A DNA stretch of 64,000 bases from Galeruca laticollis (GCA_963921935.1 OY998185.1:61209717-61273716), one strand, 5' to 3'. Counted from the first letter of the stretch, positions 32,503 through 45,270 are shown. Translations and numbers: made by a program. Notes: generated from the sequence alone by a model not told the origin.

Positions 32503-35500
32503 CAGTGGTGGCTCGTGGTTCATTTTATAGGGGGGTCATAGGTGATGTGACCAAAATCTTAAAATACAGAACGACACTGACCAGTCCCCAGGAGGCCTAT
32601 TCGCCGTGGGCGGAAATTTTTCGAAAAACCATGCCCAGAAGTCGTTAAAATTGCTAAAAACGCAAAATTCGTGGAGTTCTTTTCCAAAGCCAGAGAGGCA
32701 AAAAAATTTTTGGGCCACGCTTGTTTTATATAAAAATAATGCTCTCTTAAAAAACAACCACATTTTATTCTTTACTATACATATTAAATATGACAAACTT
32801 AAATTAAATGATAATTAATCTAAATCTTTTTAAAATTTAAGTGAAGCCTTCGATCTTTTGTATTTGCAAAGTGATCAATAACCCTTTCATTAAAATTATG
32901 AATACTATTCACAAATCGCTTTTCTATGCTTATTAACATAGCTAACGCCGACAATCTCTCCTGTCCCATAGTATTACGCAAAAATGTCTTGATTCTCTGA
33001 TTCTCTTTAATGTAGAAAAACATCTTTCGCTTTCTACAGTTGTCATTGCTAATGTACATAAAATAGTCAACAATTTTACAGTTTCCGAGAGATTGTTATT
33101 AATAAACAATTGCAGCATTGGCACAGCTCCTGGACTCTTATTAAAATCGTCGCGTACATAAATAACTTGAAGTTCAGTTTTTAGTTTTAAGTAATTAAAA
33201 CTAGAAAAGTTTTCTCTTATTGACTTAAGAATACGATGTGGAAAATTAATTTTATATTATGCGAACTGGTCGCTGTAAAATAACTGGGCAATCACTAAAT
33301 GATCACTGATAAAGCGGTGGTTAATCTCGGAAATTATTATGTGGCAAACCTGCAAAGCAACTTGGCGATTTTTCCTTGGTCTTTTTGCACCAAGTGTTGA
33401 AGAAGATAAAGGTGCTTCGGGAAATATTTCATTTAATAAAATATGGTCTCTGACTTTTTGAATTGACATTTTAAATGAGTCTATATTTTTTTTCACCAAT
33501 ATCACGTCAATACCATGTTTTTGAAGTTGATTAAAAAGAACTTCACAATTAGGTATTATTAAATGGAAAAAATTTAGCCAATAAAGGAAATCCACGCTAT
33601 GCAAAAAAGTTTTTAATCCTATTGCTTGATTAATTGTATTTGAGTCTTCTTCAACCTCAATTATCTTTTCTATTGAAGCCAGAATATCAGCTTGATACAA
33701 AATTACGGTTTCCACACAACGCGTATTAAAATACCACCTTGTCGGTGCCGCTCTAGGTAAACGTACTTTAACAAATTCATCGAGAATCGCTGTACGTTTT
33801 GGAGATCGACTAAAAAATGTGGAAAACCCCTGTAAATTGGCAAAAAAAAACTTAAACATTTTTATTCTGACTTGCTGCTTTTTGCAGAATTAAATTTAAT
33901 TGGTGAGCATAGCAATGAATAAAATTTGCTTCAGGATATCGTTCTTTAATTTTTTTTTGTACTCCGCCTAATCGACCACTCATAGTAGAAGCTCCGTCAT
34001 AACTCTGTCCAATTAACTTTTGCGGTGTTTTATTAATTTCTAGTACCTCTAATTCTTTAAAAATTATCTCCGATAAATGTTCGGCTGTGGTGCCGGTAGG
34101 GTTTACAAATTTTATAAACCTTTCGTGAACGACACCGGATAAAATGTACCGTATAATAAAAGTCACTTGAGTTCTGTTCGAGCTATCAGTAGTTTCATCC
34201 ACCTAGACTGCGATATATTCGGCTGACTGAATCTCCAATTTTAGTTGTTCTTGAGCCACCGATAACATTGAATCAATTAATTCATTTTGTACAGTTTTAG
34301 AAGTACCCTTAAAGACCGTAGCCTTATCCAAGTATTCTTTGAATATTGGATCCAGCTCTGAAACCAAATTTATAAGTCCACGAAATATTCCCGGGTTTAC
34401 AGAAGATTCTGTCTCGTCGTGCCCTCGCAAAGCAAGTTCAAACGCCCCACAAAATTTCACACAGTCAATTATTTTATTTATAATATATCTGTTTTTAGAC
34501 ACATTTTCATTAAAAATTCTTACCGATTGTCTATAAGCATTGTCTAATTCAGAACGAATATCCACAGTACCGATTGTAGCAAAACTCATGGCACATTTCA
34601 TATGGTCTGCCGATAAACTATGTTTTTTTATTTTCTCTTTTAAATGTTTTAAGTCTTGGACACCGTTTTTACACCATAAAGGATTATTCGAAAAAAGCAG
34701 ACAAACGAAACAGTAAAATGCATCACTTACTTCACATCCGCAAATCCAATCAGACAAATCATACATAGACCTGCGAAAATTGCGATGAACTTCTTTATTC
34801 TTGTCCTTGCTAGTCTGTTTAATTTTTAAATCTGGAAGAGAACGACCACCTTCCTTTAGTTTTATTAGTTTTTCAAAATTTAATTCACTTTTCGTTCTCA
34901 AATTTTGAACCATTTACACCACAGACATGATAAAAGGCGTAGAATAAAATAACACCAAATAATTAAAACACAAGTCCTCAAAAAAACGAATCAAAATAAT
35001 AACAATAACAACTTATTACATCAAAACACAAATCTTATTTGACTTCAAAATGATCTCATTTAAATCAAAATATAGCGCAGCCTGCCAACCCCTCTACTCA
35101 TCTCTTTTCTAAACATGTAATAATCGAACGACGTAAGTCGATATTAACCCGGGCTTTTGACCCAACACATGTAAACTTCGGGCGTGTTTCTTTCACGTTA
35201 CGAATATTGTCAACGTTCGGCAGATTCCGTCCCCATTTAACGCGTTGAGGTCATCGATGGACACCAGCCCGTTTTGCTATTTTGAATTTCGCAGAGATGT
35301 AGGTACTTGCTGCGAAGTAACGTTTACACGGTTGTCTTGAAAAACGTTTTCACGGGGTCTTGAAACATTTTAGGTAAATACTTAGTATTAGTATTTAATA
35401 CTATACTATGTGTATAGTAGGTATATTTTATTTTTTTATATATCTATTTAAATATTTTTTCAAATTATTTTTTAAAGGGAGGTCATTGACCCAATTACCT

Positions 35501-35519
35501 AATGGAGGAGCCGCCACTG
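32503..35519 (-). mobile_element. hAT transposon with both TIRs
   Basis: The left end CAGTGGTGGCTCGTGG (32503) and the right end GAGGAGCCGCCACTG (ending 35519) are hAT-type TIRs starting CAGTGG. Near the right end GGGAGGTCATTGACCC mirrors the left GGGGGGTCATAGG. The length of 3.0 kb is typical of an autonomous hAT. The expected 8-bp target duplication is not clean: the left flank reads ACGTTATT, the right GTTACTAT. They share GTTA and may have diverged. The gene inside is on the minus strand. Confidence 0.85.
32820..34913 (-). pseudogene. hAT transposase (ZMYM1-like, DUF4371 type), inactivated
   Basis: The start at 34913 (MVQNLRTKSELNFEKLIK) lies shortly before a TTF-type zinc-finger region: WICGCEVSDAFYCFVCLLF and LKEKIKKHSLSADHMKCA. 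Then follow the DUF4371 region, an in-frame TAG at 34203-34205 exactly before the catalytic motif VDETTDSSNRTQ, GQSYDGASTMSGRLGGVQ (second acidic motif), and ANFIHCYAHQLNL. A frameshift near 33855 leads to 33859-33257 (APTRWYFNTRCVE). A further break near 33255 leads to the C-terminal dimerisation domain TTVESERCFSTLKRIR (33124 frame) and, after one more shift, FLRNTMGQERLSALAMLISI. Domain order and length (about 700 residues) fit the family. At least four lesions make it non-functional. A single base change could have created the TAG. Confidence 0.88.
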
Positions 35520-35789
35520 GTTACTATTACAAGTATGATGCGTCTATTATTAAATAGCCGTAGATAAATAACTTTTTTCTACTTCCGTTGCATTTAAAAC
35601 ACGGGTTTGACATGGACAAAACGACTTTTTAAACACTAGTATTTAAAATGCGAAAAGTCACATCTCGTTTATTTTTTGTTTTTTAAACGTCACATCAAAT
35701 GAATCTTTTGTATGTTAAATTTCATGTTCTGTGATAATTTTGTTGTTCTGTGTCATTTGATTTGTCAGTCAGCTGTCAACCATTAATAG
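35520..35789. other. Flank of hAT, unassigned
   Basis: No feature recognised. Confidence 0.4.
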
Positions 35790-36440
35790 TAACAAGTGTT
35801 GAAAATGAAATATTTCACACGAGTTTGCAGAATTGAGCCACGAGCCGTACGAAATAGAGTGTTACAAATCCAGAATGGTGCTATGTTCTTACGAATTTCA
35901 ACCCATCTGACATTCTTTCAAGGGGAATGTCTCCAAAAGGGCTTCTTAGTTCTAGCCTTTGGTTTCATGGCCCTTTGTTGTTAAAAAATGAGAGTAGCGA
36001 TTGGCCAAAATACGTCTCAAAGGCTGTAGCCTTTGGTGATCTTCCAGAAAACAGAAACGAGTCAAAAACTTTCATCCGCGCTATTAAAGAATTTTTTCCT
36101 TTCCAAAATGTTTCCTTTTTATATCGCATTAAACGCGTTCAGGCATATGTGTTACGTTTTGTTTACAGTTTTAAGATATTTAAAGAAACCAGACTTGAAT
36201 CTTGAGGAACTTAAATTATCGTTGAATATGATTTTCCAACTAGCACAACTAGAATCTTTTCCACAAGAATATACTTATATTAGTAAAAATAAACAAGTTT
36301 CTAATCGAAGTAAAATCCTAAGCCTTAACCTTAAAGGGAAAGTTAATTAGAGTTGGAGGTCGATTAAGAAACTCTCCGTAAGAAACATCCAATTATTCTT
36401 TCACCCAAACATCACCTTACACTTCGTATCTTTAGAAAAA
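35790..36440 (+). pseudogene. BEL/Pao retrotransposon pol fragment (RNase H end to integrase zinc finger)
   Basis: Reads in mixed frames. A degenerate NRV-x-x-I segment is followed by NFNPSDILSRGMSPKGLL, then LWFHGPLLLKNESSDWP (the SRG...L-x-WW-x-GP-x-WL hallmark of the BEL/Pao linker), AIKEFFPFQNVSFLYRIKRV (the start of the integrase-side helix), and, after a frameshift near 36180, LNLEELKLSLNMIF and QLESFPQEY. After 36350 RVGGRLRNS and KKHPIIL continue into the H2C2 integrase zinc finger (near 36400). At least three frame changes occur. Gag, protease, RT and LTRs are absent from the window. The family attribution rests on the SRG-GP and VGGRL motifs. Confidence 0.8.
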
Positions 36441-37612
36441 CACATTTTTTCTACTACCACTATGCAAAACATGCATTTCTACACTAATTTGTATGTGCAA
36501 AGCAGACATTTTCTTAATTTCTTAGATATCCGTTGGAAAAGTAATAACACAGTGGGAAAATTACATGATATGGCACTTTTCCGCACGGAAATGTCACTTT
36601 TCTGCACGGAAATGTCAATGACAAATTATTTTTGACAATCTATTATTATATTTATACTGAATTTCGTTGAATGACACTAATATTACAATTAATGGAAAGT
36701 TATTAGTAGATGAGCAACGTCTATTCTGGAGCACCAACAAAGCATTTCGAATTCAACCTTATCCAGCATAAATTATTGTGATGCGTTGTCCGCTATTTGT
36801 TGGTGCTTTTGTCTAACCTAACATTCTTTAGACGAATCTAGTAGTATCATATACCATGTCTCATCACATCGATTTTAACTTCTATACTTTTTTATGTCCA
36901 ATAAATAACTATGTTGCCACATTATCCACATATCTTTTATCAATCTTACAGTATTTAAACTCCATATGCGAGAGAATTCTCCACAGACTTGTTCGGCCAC
37001 ATTGGATAATAGTTTCGTCGTTTTCTAGTAATATAAGTGCTTGTTAAAATATTCTCAACTATAAATCTAGTACTAGAGAAACATCTTTTTTTTACTAACA
37101 TTAATTCCCATCGACGATATCACTAACAACATAATTAGACTCATTTCGTATCACCCCAATTAAGAAATAATGTAGACTGTCGTACATGTTTCATTTCATA
37201 TACAAACTTCTCTCGAGAGAATAGCCGATGGCAAGTTAGTCGCCATTCAACCAGGCAGTATTCCTGACGACGTATATTCTCCGTCCTTTATTTATTCTCC
37301 TTCGTCTGACCGATGTTCGTTTTTATTGTTTACTTCGACTACGAGGTGTGAATGAATATTTATTTTATCCCCAACAAGGTTAGAATGAAAAGAGTTTCGA
37401 TTTTTTTTATTCTAACCTAATAATAACAGACTATATTTTCTCCATGACTAGAAAATATGCATCAAAGTTCGATTAAAACTGAACAAAACAAAGTAGGTAT
37501 CGAAATTTTGATAATACGTTGTATTCATCACATATTCGCCTATATCCAGATGTTAAATATTTCTTATGTTTCTAAAGCTGTATTAAAGAATCTCACTATT
37601 AGTAAGTAACCG

Positions 37613-37614
<2 letters not shown>
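36441..37614. other. Unassigned DNA with a short tandem motif
   Basis: 36568-36618 contains two copies of CACTTTTCYGCACGGAAATG in tandem, perhaps the relic of a transposon end. The remainder shows nothing I can identify; ORF 36856-37047 is not supported. Confidence 0.4.

Positions 37615-37673
<59 letters not shown>
37615..37673. repeat. (TA)n microsatellite
   Basis: About 29 TA dinucleotides without interruption. Confidence 0.95.
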
Positions 37674-37676
<3 letters not shown>

Positions 37677-40322
37677 CCCATTTGTTATAAAATTGTCGCA
37701 GCGACAATTATTGTACATGCAACTTTAAAAAAGCATGTAAGAAATTTTAATTTTGACAGTAGTTGTCAAAAAATATGCCCGGCTCTAATAAATATTAATT
37801 TAGTGTTTCTAAAGATGAATTTATGTATAATCGACCTATTACTCTTTTCTCAGGGTGAGATCAAACTGTTAAAAAAATTATTTATTCAAAATTTATTTAT
37901 TCTTTAACGTATCTCCAAATTAACTATTTCGCTATTGTTCAGAATCTCTAGTAACTGTATGTTTAATATTATAAAAGGCACTTCAAATATCTGATGACAT
38001 TTACAATACTTCTGTCACTGAAAACTATCAACTGTCACTGATTTGATCGACAGTTTTATTTAATGCAAAATGTTTAATTTTCTGAAATTATATGTTATGA
38101 AAATAATACAGTGAGTTGGAATGCAAAATTCTATATTATACGACCAGATCACATATTATCAAATTAATATTCCCCAAATTATTACAAAGGAACAACAGTC
38201 GTAATTTCTACGAAACTTAAAATTAGAACAACCTAGATACTATAAATTAATCTAATGAAAAAAACGTTTAATAAAAGTTCCAATCGTTGATTTGAATCTC
38301 GACGTGTATAAATGTCAAATACAAGCTTCAATCAAATTTGTCTAATTCAAAATTTTTCTTCTTTGATATTAATTTCCTTATATGAATTGTTAATTTTGTT
38401 TGCAATCAAATATCTAATAGATACATCTATGTCAAATTTTATTTAAAGAGAGGCCTTATTATTTCTCGAGAAATTATTGTAAAAACTGGAGCGGACTCAC
38501 CAACTGAGAACAGGATAACTCGTACAATTCTAAATGACTTTAGAATTCTGGATACATTCTAAATTTTTTTATTTAGAAATCTCGAACCACATTCACTACA
38601 CACGATGCAATTCTTATTCGAATTATGCACGCACTGGCTTTATAATGAATGGATTTTAATCTGGTTGTATTGATATACAATTTCTACTATCTACACCATA
38701 AAATTGAGACAACTCTAATTCTGATGTTGCCTCTTCGGGGCTTCAAAATTAACAAACTAAATATTTGCAAAATAAATAAATCTCCTTTCCGTTGGTTACC
38801 AATTTTCTTGTTTTTTAAAAAAATTACTTTTTTATGTTTTTCAATAACCAAGTGAGATTTTGAATTCTTTTATTATACTTGTAATGCTGCTAGCAGAGAC
38901 CTCTAGATTTTGAAATTTCAAATGATTTTCTCCAAATCATAATCTGCTCTACCTATCATTAGATATATTCTACACAAATGTCATCAGAAATTAAAATGTC
39001 AAATTTGATATAACGACGTTACAGTTTTCATTAATGTTTTGGAATTTTTTTGAAATCTGCCGATTTTAGTTACTAGACAGGCTCTATAGATGGCACGGTC
39101 TGCAGTGTCCCTAGCCTGGTAGTAACTGCCGACGTGCTTTCTACAATCTTCACATATATTTAGTCTTCATGTACGGTTTTACCATCAATGACTCTCTATT
39201 GGCTAATTTTTCTACCAATTGCTAGGTGGCTCTAGATACTTTCTTGGTTATTACACCATTTTATTGTGGTAAACAACTGATTATTCGCCATCGCCCTACC
39301 TAATTTTATTTCATTTCATCACTTTATAACAATTTTTTTGCTTCTAGAGGGGGGCAAATCGAGCAATGACTGTTAAAAAAAATTCATTTATAATATTCTA
39401 TACATTTTAACTTATAAAGTTCCCCCCGTAAACATTAAGTTCTGCACCTGGGGCTTATTTAGTTGTTTAGCTTTTAATATTCCCAATTATCAAGTAAATT
39501 GCCTTGCAGTAATTTGTTGTTGATTCAGAATATCGTCGAGACGAAAACGCATTAAGTTTTAAATAGATATGAGGAAACCAAATCAAAGATGCAAAAGTAC
39601 CGCTTCTGCTCAATATCTTGCGTTAAAATAGTAATTTACCCGCTTTTGTGAATCGTAATTACAAGAAGTAGAGTCTAGACTAAAACCGTTTGAAAATTTC
39701 TTGTACGATTTTATATCTCTGATTGGCTGAATCTTACGTCAGTTTTAATCTTCAAATATATAAAATATTTAAATTTATTTAAAAAAAAACATTCTTCTAA
39801 TGACTTTCGTATTTTTAATGGTCTCTTACCCCGATAAATTTCAAAATTTACGCATTACGAAAGGGAACGCCATCTATCAAACGTTGTAAGCGTTTCAACA
39901 TCCCGTAAAATATTTATCTTTTTGCGGGAAACTTTTCAAGCACTTGAAAAACTACGATTGAAAATTTTCAACGTTGAAAATGAAACTGTTTGATTTATAT
40001 TATGTAAGTTGACAGATTATCTTGGTTGACCTACATTGTGGATTGTTTGATGAACGGTCTTCTTCCCGTCTCACTCTCTCCCGTTCGCCATCCTTCTCAC
40101 TCTTATTGACTTTTACTCTCCGCGTTCGTGCTTTGTTTGCACGACTACGAGTATATCAAACGCGGTCAATTGTACAACATTGTCTTTAATTGGATTTTAC
40201 ATTTTATGGCAGATACTGTAAATTGGCCACCTCTGGACAAAAAATCTAGTATCTGTAGTTTGCGTTTGGCAGGACAGTATCTGAACACCCTGTATATTCA
40301 AATAATATAAATTATTTATAAG
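37674..40322. other. Unassigned intergenic DNA
   Basis: No gene, RNA or clear repeat. The ORFs 37674-37907, 38649-38855 and 40128-40310 have no recognisable domain. Confidence 0.45.
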
Positions 40323-40323
40323 C

Positions 40324-40499
40324 TATTATATAGGTGTTTTTAAATGAAACTCACGGTCTCTAGTTAATTCCACAATATATTAAAATATATTATATTATAT
40401 TGTGGAATTAACTAGAGACCGTGAGTTTCATTTAAAAACACTAATATGAGCATATTCCACAAAGTAAGGGTCGAGACAGTCAATTTTATTATATAGGTG
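40324..40499. mobile_element. Palindromic PLE-terminus remnant with 13-bp target duplication
   Basis: TATTATATAGGTG at 40324-40336 and 40487-40499 flanks two inverted copies of the terminal sequence shared with PLE copies A and B. GTTTTTAAATGAAACTCACG runs to TTCCACAATATA and is mirrored by TATTGTGGAATTAACTAGAG to CATTTAAAAACACTAATATG. The right side includes the 44-bp extension (to CGAGACAGTCAATT). The RT, the GIY-YIG and the hammerhead are all deleted, which leaves a roughly 150-bp hairpin. Confidence 0.8.
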
Positions 40500-41070
40500 G
40501 TATCAAAGTTTTTTATCAAAAATTTGGTGCAAGATTTGTATAACATTTTAATCGATAGTTTTTTCATATGCTTTACTAATTCTTTTAAAATAATTTTTAT
40601 TTTTTGTTTCAGGTATGTACTTTATTGATTAGAAGAACAGTAAGTCGAATTTTATTTATAGTGTAACTAAAGTCAGTTCAAGTTGAATATCCATGAAAGA
40701 ATTATGCATTAGAAAGTATTTTGATATTATTATGAACCACAAAAACTTACACATGCAACTACATCTTTTCTTAATTTAGTAAGTTCATCTGAAACAGAAG
40801 AACGTGGTAACAACACGTTTTATTTTATTAACTTTTGATTAGCGCCCATACGCATCAGAAAATTGGACAATTTTGGTTTATTTCAGAAAGATATGGAGTA
40901 ATGAAACCTCATTAGAAATGCAAAGGGACTATAGAGTGATTCAACGAATATTTTAACCGCTTTCATAGTTTGGCATTAATTTAATTGTAAAATTGTCTCT
41001 CTTTTTATCAACTGCAGGTAATACCACGGGGGCTTCTGGTAAATTTATGGGTATTGCCTATTGTTGTCCA
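40500..41070. repeat. Unassigned DNA with a possible Sailor-type terminal remnant (40885-40960)
   Basis: At 40885-40960 ATATGGAGTAATGAAACCTC, then ATTAGAAATGCAAAGGGACT, resembles the left terminus of the IS630-Tc1-type element at 53308 (CATGGAGTAATAAAAGCTCA, TTAGGTATGCAAAACCGATA). No transposase is nearby. The rest of the stretch is featureless. Confidence 0.35.
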
Positions 41071-42680
41071 TTCACAAAACAGGTAGGTAAAGTTGACCCA
41101 GCCTTTTTCGAAATTCAATAATATAAAAGTTGTGCTGAATTGTACTGCAAAATATTTTTTCTTTTTTCTCAATATAGGAAATTGTATGGGCTGATAAGAA
41201 ATTCAAAAAAAAAGTTAGCCTAATCATATTCGAATTTCGAGGAAAAAGAAGTGGGGTTGAATTGTGCTACTTCTGCTGCTGAAAAAAATTAATTAGACGA
41301 GTTGTGCTAGCATCCGAGGACACTGGGCAGTCAATACAAAAAAGTATTTCATCGAAATATACTATTATCAATTATAAATAGGGAGAAAAAAGTTTATCAC
41401 CTTCGTACTGGACACAGCAATTTTTTTATCACATACATAGAAGTAGTGATAGCATCGGGGAATACCGTGCAGTCAATACAATAAATTACGCTAACTTTTA
41501 CCACAATTTGTATCGTTAGCTTTTATAACGGGGGTAACATGCGTTTATAGTTGTTGCGCTTTCCAGTAACCTAAATTACATCCCTCCCTTCATCGGCGCT
41601 ATGTGTGGACGTTTGTTGCCCCACTAATAATTACCATAATTTAGCCTGAAGATGGCCATTGAGGGCCGAAACTAGTAGCTCAGCACTTCAGTATAATAAA
41701 ATAAATTTGTGACATTTTGACTTTGAGTTTTTCATTGTTATTTTATAGAAATTTTTAATGTAATCGAGAAAAAAGTTCATCACTTTCGAACTCGACACAG
41801 CAATCTTTTATCGCAAAAATAAAAACTGTGCTGAGTTGTGTTAGCATCCTAGGACACATAAAACATTGCTGTGTCGAGTACGAAGGTGAGCAACTTTTTA
41901 ACCCCGATAAAATCCATAATTATCGGAGTTTAATCATAAATTTTGAAGAAATGATTCTTTGTATTGACAATACTGTATCCTAGGATGCTAACACAACTCA
42001 GCACAACTTTTATTTTTTGCGATAAACAATTGCTGTGTCGAGTACGAAAGTGAGGAACTTTTTTCGCCTCGTAACGTCCATGATTATTGCGATTAAATTA
42101 TAAATTCCAATAAAATAATTTGTTGTATTGATAGCACAGTATCCTCGAAAACTAGCACAACTCAGCCCAATTTTTATACTTGCGATAAAAAAATAGCTGT
42201 GTCGAGTACGAAGGTGATGAACTTTTTTCTCCTCATAATATCCATGATTATTACGATTAAATTATAAATTTCGATAAAATAATTTGTTGTATTGACAACA
42301 TAGTGTCCTCGGATGCTAGCACAACTCAGCACAACTTTTATTTTTGCGATAAATAGTTACTGTGTCGAATGACAAGGTGGTAGGACCAACTTCTTGAAAA
42401 AAAATTTGTTTCAAGGTGTTTAAATTAATTTTTCTAACTGTTTTTCAGCAGCACAAGTAGCACAAAGCTAGCACATTCAACCCTACTTCTTTTTTTTAGA
42501 AATTGGAAAATGGCTGGATTAACTTTTTATTGAATTTTTCATTAGCCCATAAAACATCCAATATTGGAAAAAAAGAAAAAATCTTCTGCAGCACAAGTAG
42601 CACAAACCTAGTACAATTCAGCACAATTTTTTTTTTGATTTTCGAAAAAGGTAGAGTCAACTTCACCCATATTTCACAAA
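41071..42680. mobile_element. Foldback element with internal ~155-bp repeats and 8-bp target duplication
   Basis: TTCACAAA at 41071-41078 and 42673-42680 is a candidate target duplication. The ends are inverted and stay complementary for about 200 bp: GGTAAAGTTGACCCAGCCTT with TTGTGCTGAATTGTACTGCA at the left, and the complement of GGTGAAGTTGACTCTACCTT with TTGTGCTGAATTGTACTAGG at the right. The interior holds repeated units containing GCTGTGTCGAGTACGAAGGT and GCTAGCACAACTCAGCACAA at spacings near 150-160 bp (for example near 41870, 42030, 42195 and 42355), and inverted versions near 41330-41470 and 41770-41850. No ORF. A short pLTR-like hammerhead segment (41644-41690) sits inside. Confidence 0.75.
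41644..41690 (+). ncRNA. Hammerhead-like motif of a further PLE family
   Basis: CTGAAGA (core), one T, stem II GGCC/GGCC with loop ATTGAG, GAAAC, minimal stem III AC-TA-GT and the triplet GTA. AGC before the core pairs with GCT after the cleavage site as stem I. It has the same layout as the PLE hammerheads at 5056 and 20814 but a different sequence. It lies inside the foldback at 41071-42680 and looks like a pLTR fragment. Confidence 0.45.
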
Positions 42681-42929
42681 CACTGAAAATGGTGTGCCAA
42701 GGGCGTACCTGTGGGATACTCGTAAAAAGGAAAGGGAAGATATTTTACCATAGTAAACATTATGTTAGGATACCTTATACATTAATTGACATATATCTTT
42801 ATCTTACCTTATATCTTAGTTGCCATTTACCTGGTCTTCTTGGACATTTACCTTATCTTTAGCTCTAAAGTTATGTTTAATACCTATTTTGTTGTATTTA
42901 TGTCTCAAGCTAGTATCTATTGTAGATTA
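42681..42929. other. Unassigned DNA between foldback and LINE
   Basis: No feature recognised. The plus ORF 42503-42862 overlaps the foldback terminus and is not a gene. Confidence 0.4.
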
Positions 42930-45030
42930 GATTAGATTTTAACGGGGTTACGTGCACTGAAACCTGAGGTTTATTGTGCTCCCCCTATCAGAGCAGTTCT
43001 CGCTTCTACTACAGCTCGCCTTGCTGTTCCAGGGTTTTAATGAACTCTAGTATTTTGGACGGCTTCAACGAGGTTAGATTCTCACTCTTACAAGTTTCTT
43101 GCCCGAAGCATTTCTTACGTTGGCTAGAACTAGGTGATCATGAGTTTCATCCTCCTCCCCGCACAATTTCTGCTAGATCTATTCTCATCAGGTACTTCCT
43201 AAGGCGGCAGAGTCCTGTAAGAAAGTCCGTGAGGAGATGTAGCTTATTTTTACTGAGATCCAAATGTTTTTTGGATCTAGCAGTGTCAAAGTTCCGCAGG
43301 AACTTTTTGAAATGTTCCAGCCAGGGAAGGCACCGCCAGAGTGCTTCTCTTTCGGTTTCCTCTTTCTTCCGAAACTATTTCTTATAGGAGAATTTTCCTA
43401 CACCACATAAAGGCTCCGGGCCAATAAAGGGAGTTTGTGCTCCATTCCTGGCAAGTGTATTGGTCTTTTCATTTCCCGAGTGGCCAGGAACCCAGACTAA
43501 AGAGACCCTATTATTCTTGCCTAATTCATCAAGTTTTCTTCGGCACTCCCATGCTAACTTGGAGTCAATGACTTTGATAGCTGCTTGACTATAATAATAA
43601 ATCGATTTGTCACATTTCTGATAGTTTCTTTCTAGGTTCGTTTTCACGCATATTTCGATCGCAAGTATTTTTGCCTGAAAGACGCTTGGGAAGGAACCTA
43701 ACGATAAGGAGTATCTGGTGCCAGGCCCAAATACTCCAGCGGTGGTTTTTGAACCATCTGTATACCATCTAATGGTATTTTCTTTGAGAGTTTGGGTGGT
43801 GTATTCCCTTTCCCAGTCTCTCCTCTTATTTAGCATCGTAATGAAATTCTTTTCGATACTTACTTTCTTGATGAGATGTATTTTGTTAGAAAGTACCAGG
43901 CTCCCTGATTTTTAATACTCTCATTGTCTGAACCTTCCTTAGATATTCTAAGAATTGCCTCTTGTGCAGATCTTTTGAATTTTGTGTTTCATGACTGGAA
44001 GTGTTTTTTTCCGGGTAAATGGAATTACTATGGTCTTGTTTGGGTTAATGTTTAGCCCCACTGATCAGCACCATTGCTCAATAATTCTGAGACCCTTTTG
44101 TAATAAATCACACAAGGTGCTTTCGAACTTGCCTCTGACTATTAGAACTATGTCATCAGTATAGCCCATACATTCACAGCCAAGCTCCGTTAGCCTGTAG
44201 AGCAACTCATCTACTACGAGGCTTCATAGAAGGGGAGATATCACTCTCCCTTGAGGTGTCCCCCGAGTGGCTTTAACTGAGGTGGTTTGATTCCCCACCT
44301 ATGTCTCAGCTATCCTCGTCGTCAACAACTCATACATCCATTTTACAATGGTTTCAATTACTCCTCGGCTTTTTAGTGCTTCTAGGCCGCAGATATATCC
44401 AGGACCGCGCACATTGCGATTTCTTTGTTGTTCAGAGTTCTCTGGATGACTTCGGTCAGCTGATACAGAGCCGTCCCAGTTGATCGACCCGCTTTGTAGC
44501 CATGCTGGCATTTATGAAGTGGTATATTCTCCAGGATCTCTGTTCTTATGTAGTTATCCACTACTTTCTCTAATGTTTTGAGTAGAAACGATGTTAAGCA
44601 GATGGGTCATCTCTTTTCCCTAATTTTGGTATGAATGTTACTCTTGCCATTCTCCACTGCTAGATTGCTTCTTGTAATCTTCAGCAGGTGAGGAACAATC
44701 TCCTCTATACCTTGCTGCAGGAGTGCTGGAAATATTCCATCCACTCCTGGTGAATTATATTGTTGAAAGGTACTTATTGTCCATTCCAACCGTTGTCTGG
44801 TAAATATTTTCTTAGCAATGTCCCAATCTTCCTTGCGGAATTGTGTGATGTAATTCATTGCTATTTCAGTGCTAGTTGCTGGTTCACTACCTGGAATGTG
44901 GGTTCTAAGAAGAATAATCGATCGTTCCTCTTCACCTTCCGTGTATGATCTGTCTGGATTTTTCAGCGACATTGTGGGGTTAGTTCCCCCATTTGCCATG
45001 ATCTTTTGTAGTCTGGCCACTGTGTGAGTG
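42930..45030 (-). pseudogene. LINE with RNase H (I/Jockey/R1 group), 5'-truncated and broken
   Basis: Minus-strand order: RT entry in 45020-44607 (SPGVDGIFPALLQQGIEEIV); after a frameshift QHGYKAGRSTGTALYQL (near 44490); KALKSRGVIETIVKWMYELL; TRGTPQGRVISPLL followed by an in-frame TGA in place of Trp (near 44236); the catalytic GYTDDIVLIVRGKFEST (near 44150; YTDD box); then RNase H in 43836-43375 with WYTDGSK, AKILAIEICV and VWVPGHSGNEK. In the RNase H, the SDSQAAI motif reads YYSQAAIKVI, so the catalytic Asp is Tyr, and the final Asp position reads EKTNTLARNGA. Further downstream GLCRLRKYLMRI (near 43200) belongs to the usual C-terminal segment. No endonuclease is seen, consistent with 5' truncation. 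The plus-strand ORFs over this region are antisense shadows. Confidence 0.85.
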
Positions 45031-45270
45031 GAAATGATCTTTTCACAAAAGATATCTATTGTAAGAATATGTTTCTTTTTGTTTTGTTTCTAAAATCTAA
45101 AATGAACCTTATATTTTCACCCATTTTGACTGTCTATAATTTTTTCTGGAGATAAAAAACGCTGATAAATAATAGTGGTCCCAATATTGAACCTTGCGGA
45201 ACAGTGTTAAACAAATTCGTAGCATTCTTATCATATTTATTTGCGAAACAAATAATAAAATCGTATCCTA
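45031..45270 (-). pseudogene. LINE reverse transcriptase scrap (VPQGSILGPLLF)
   Basis: On the minus strand about 45215-45120 reads NLFNTVPQGSILGPLLFISV, the RT motif of Jockey/CR1-type LINEs. It is followed by stops and a degraded NIRFILD segment. It is distinct from the element at 42930-45030, whose motif reads TPQGRVISPLL. Only about 60 residues can be traced. Confidence 0.65.

Noticed and set aside
42974..43387. 137-codon plus-strand ORF
   Set aside because: Antisense to the C-terminal part of the minus-strand LINE, whose motifs explain the sequence.
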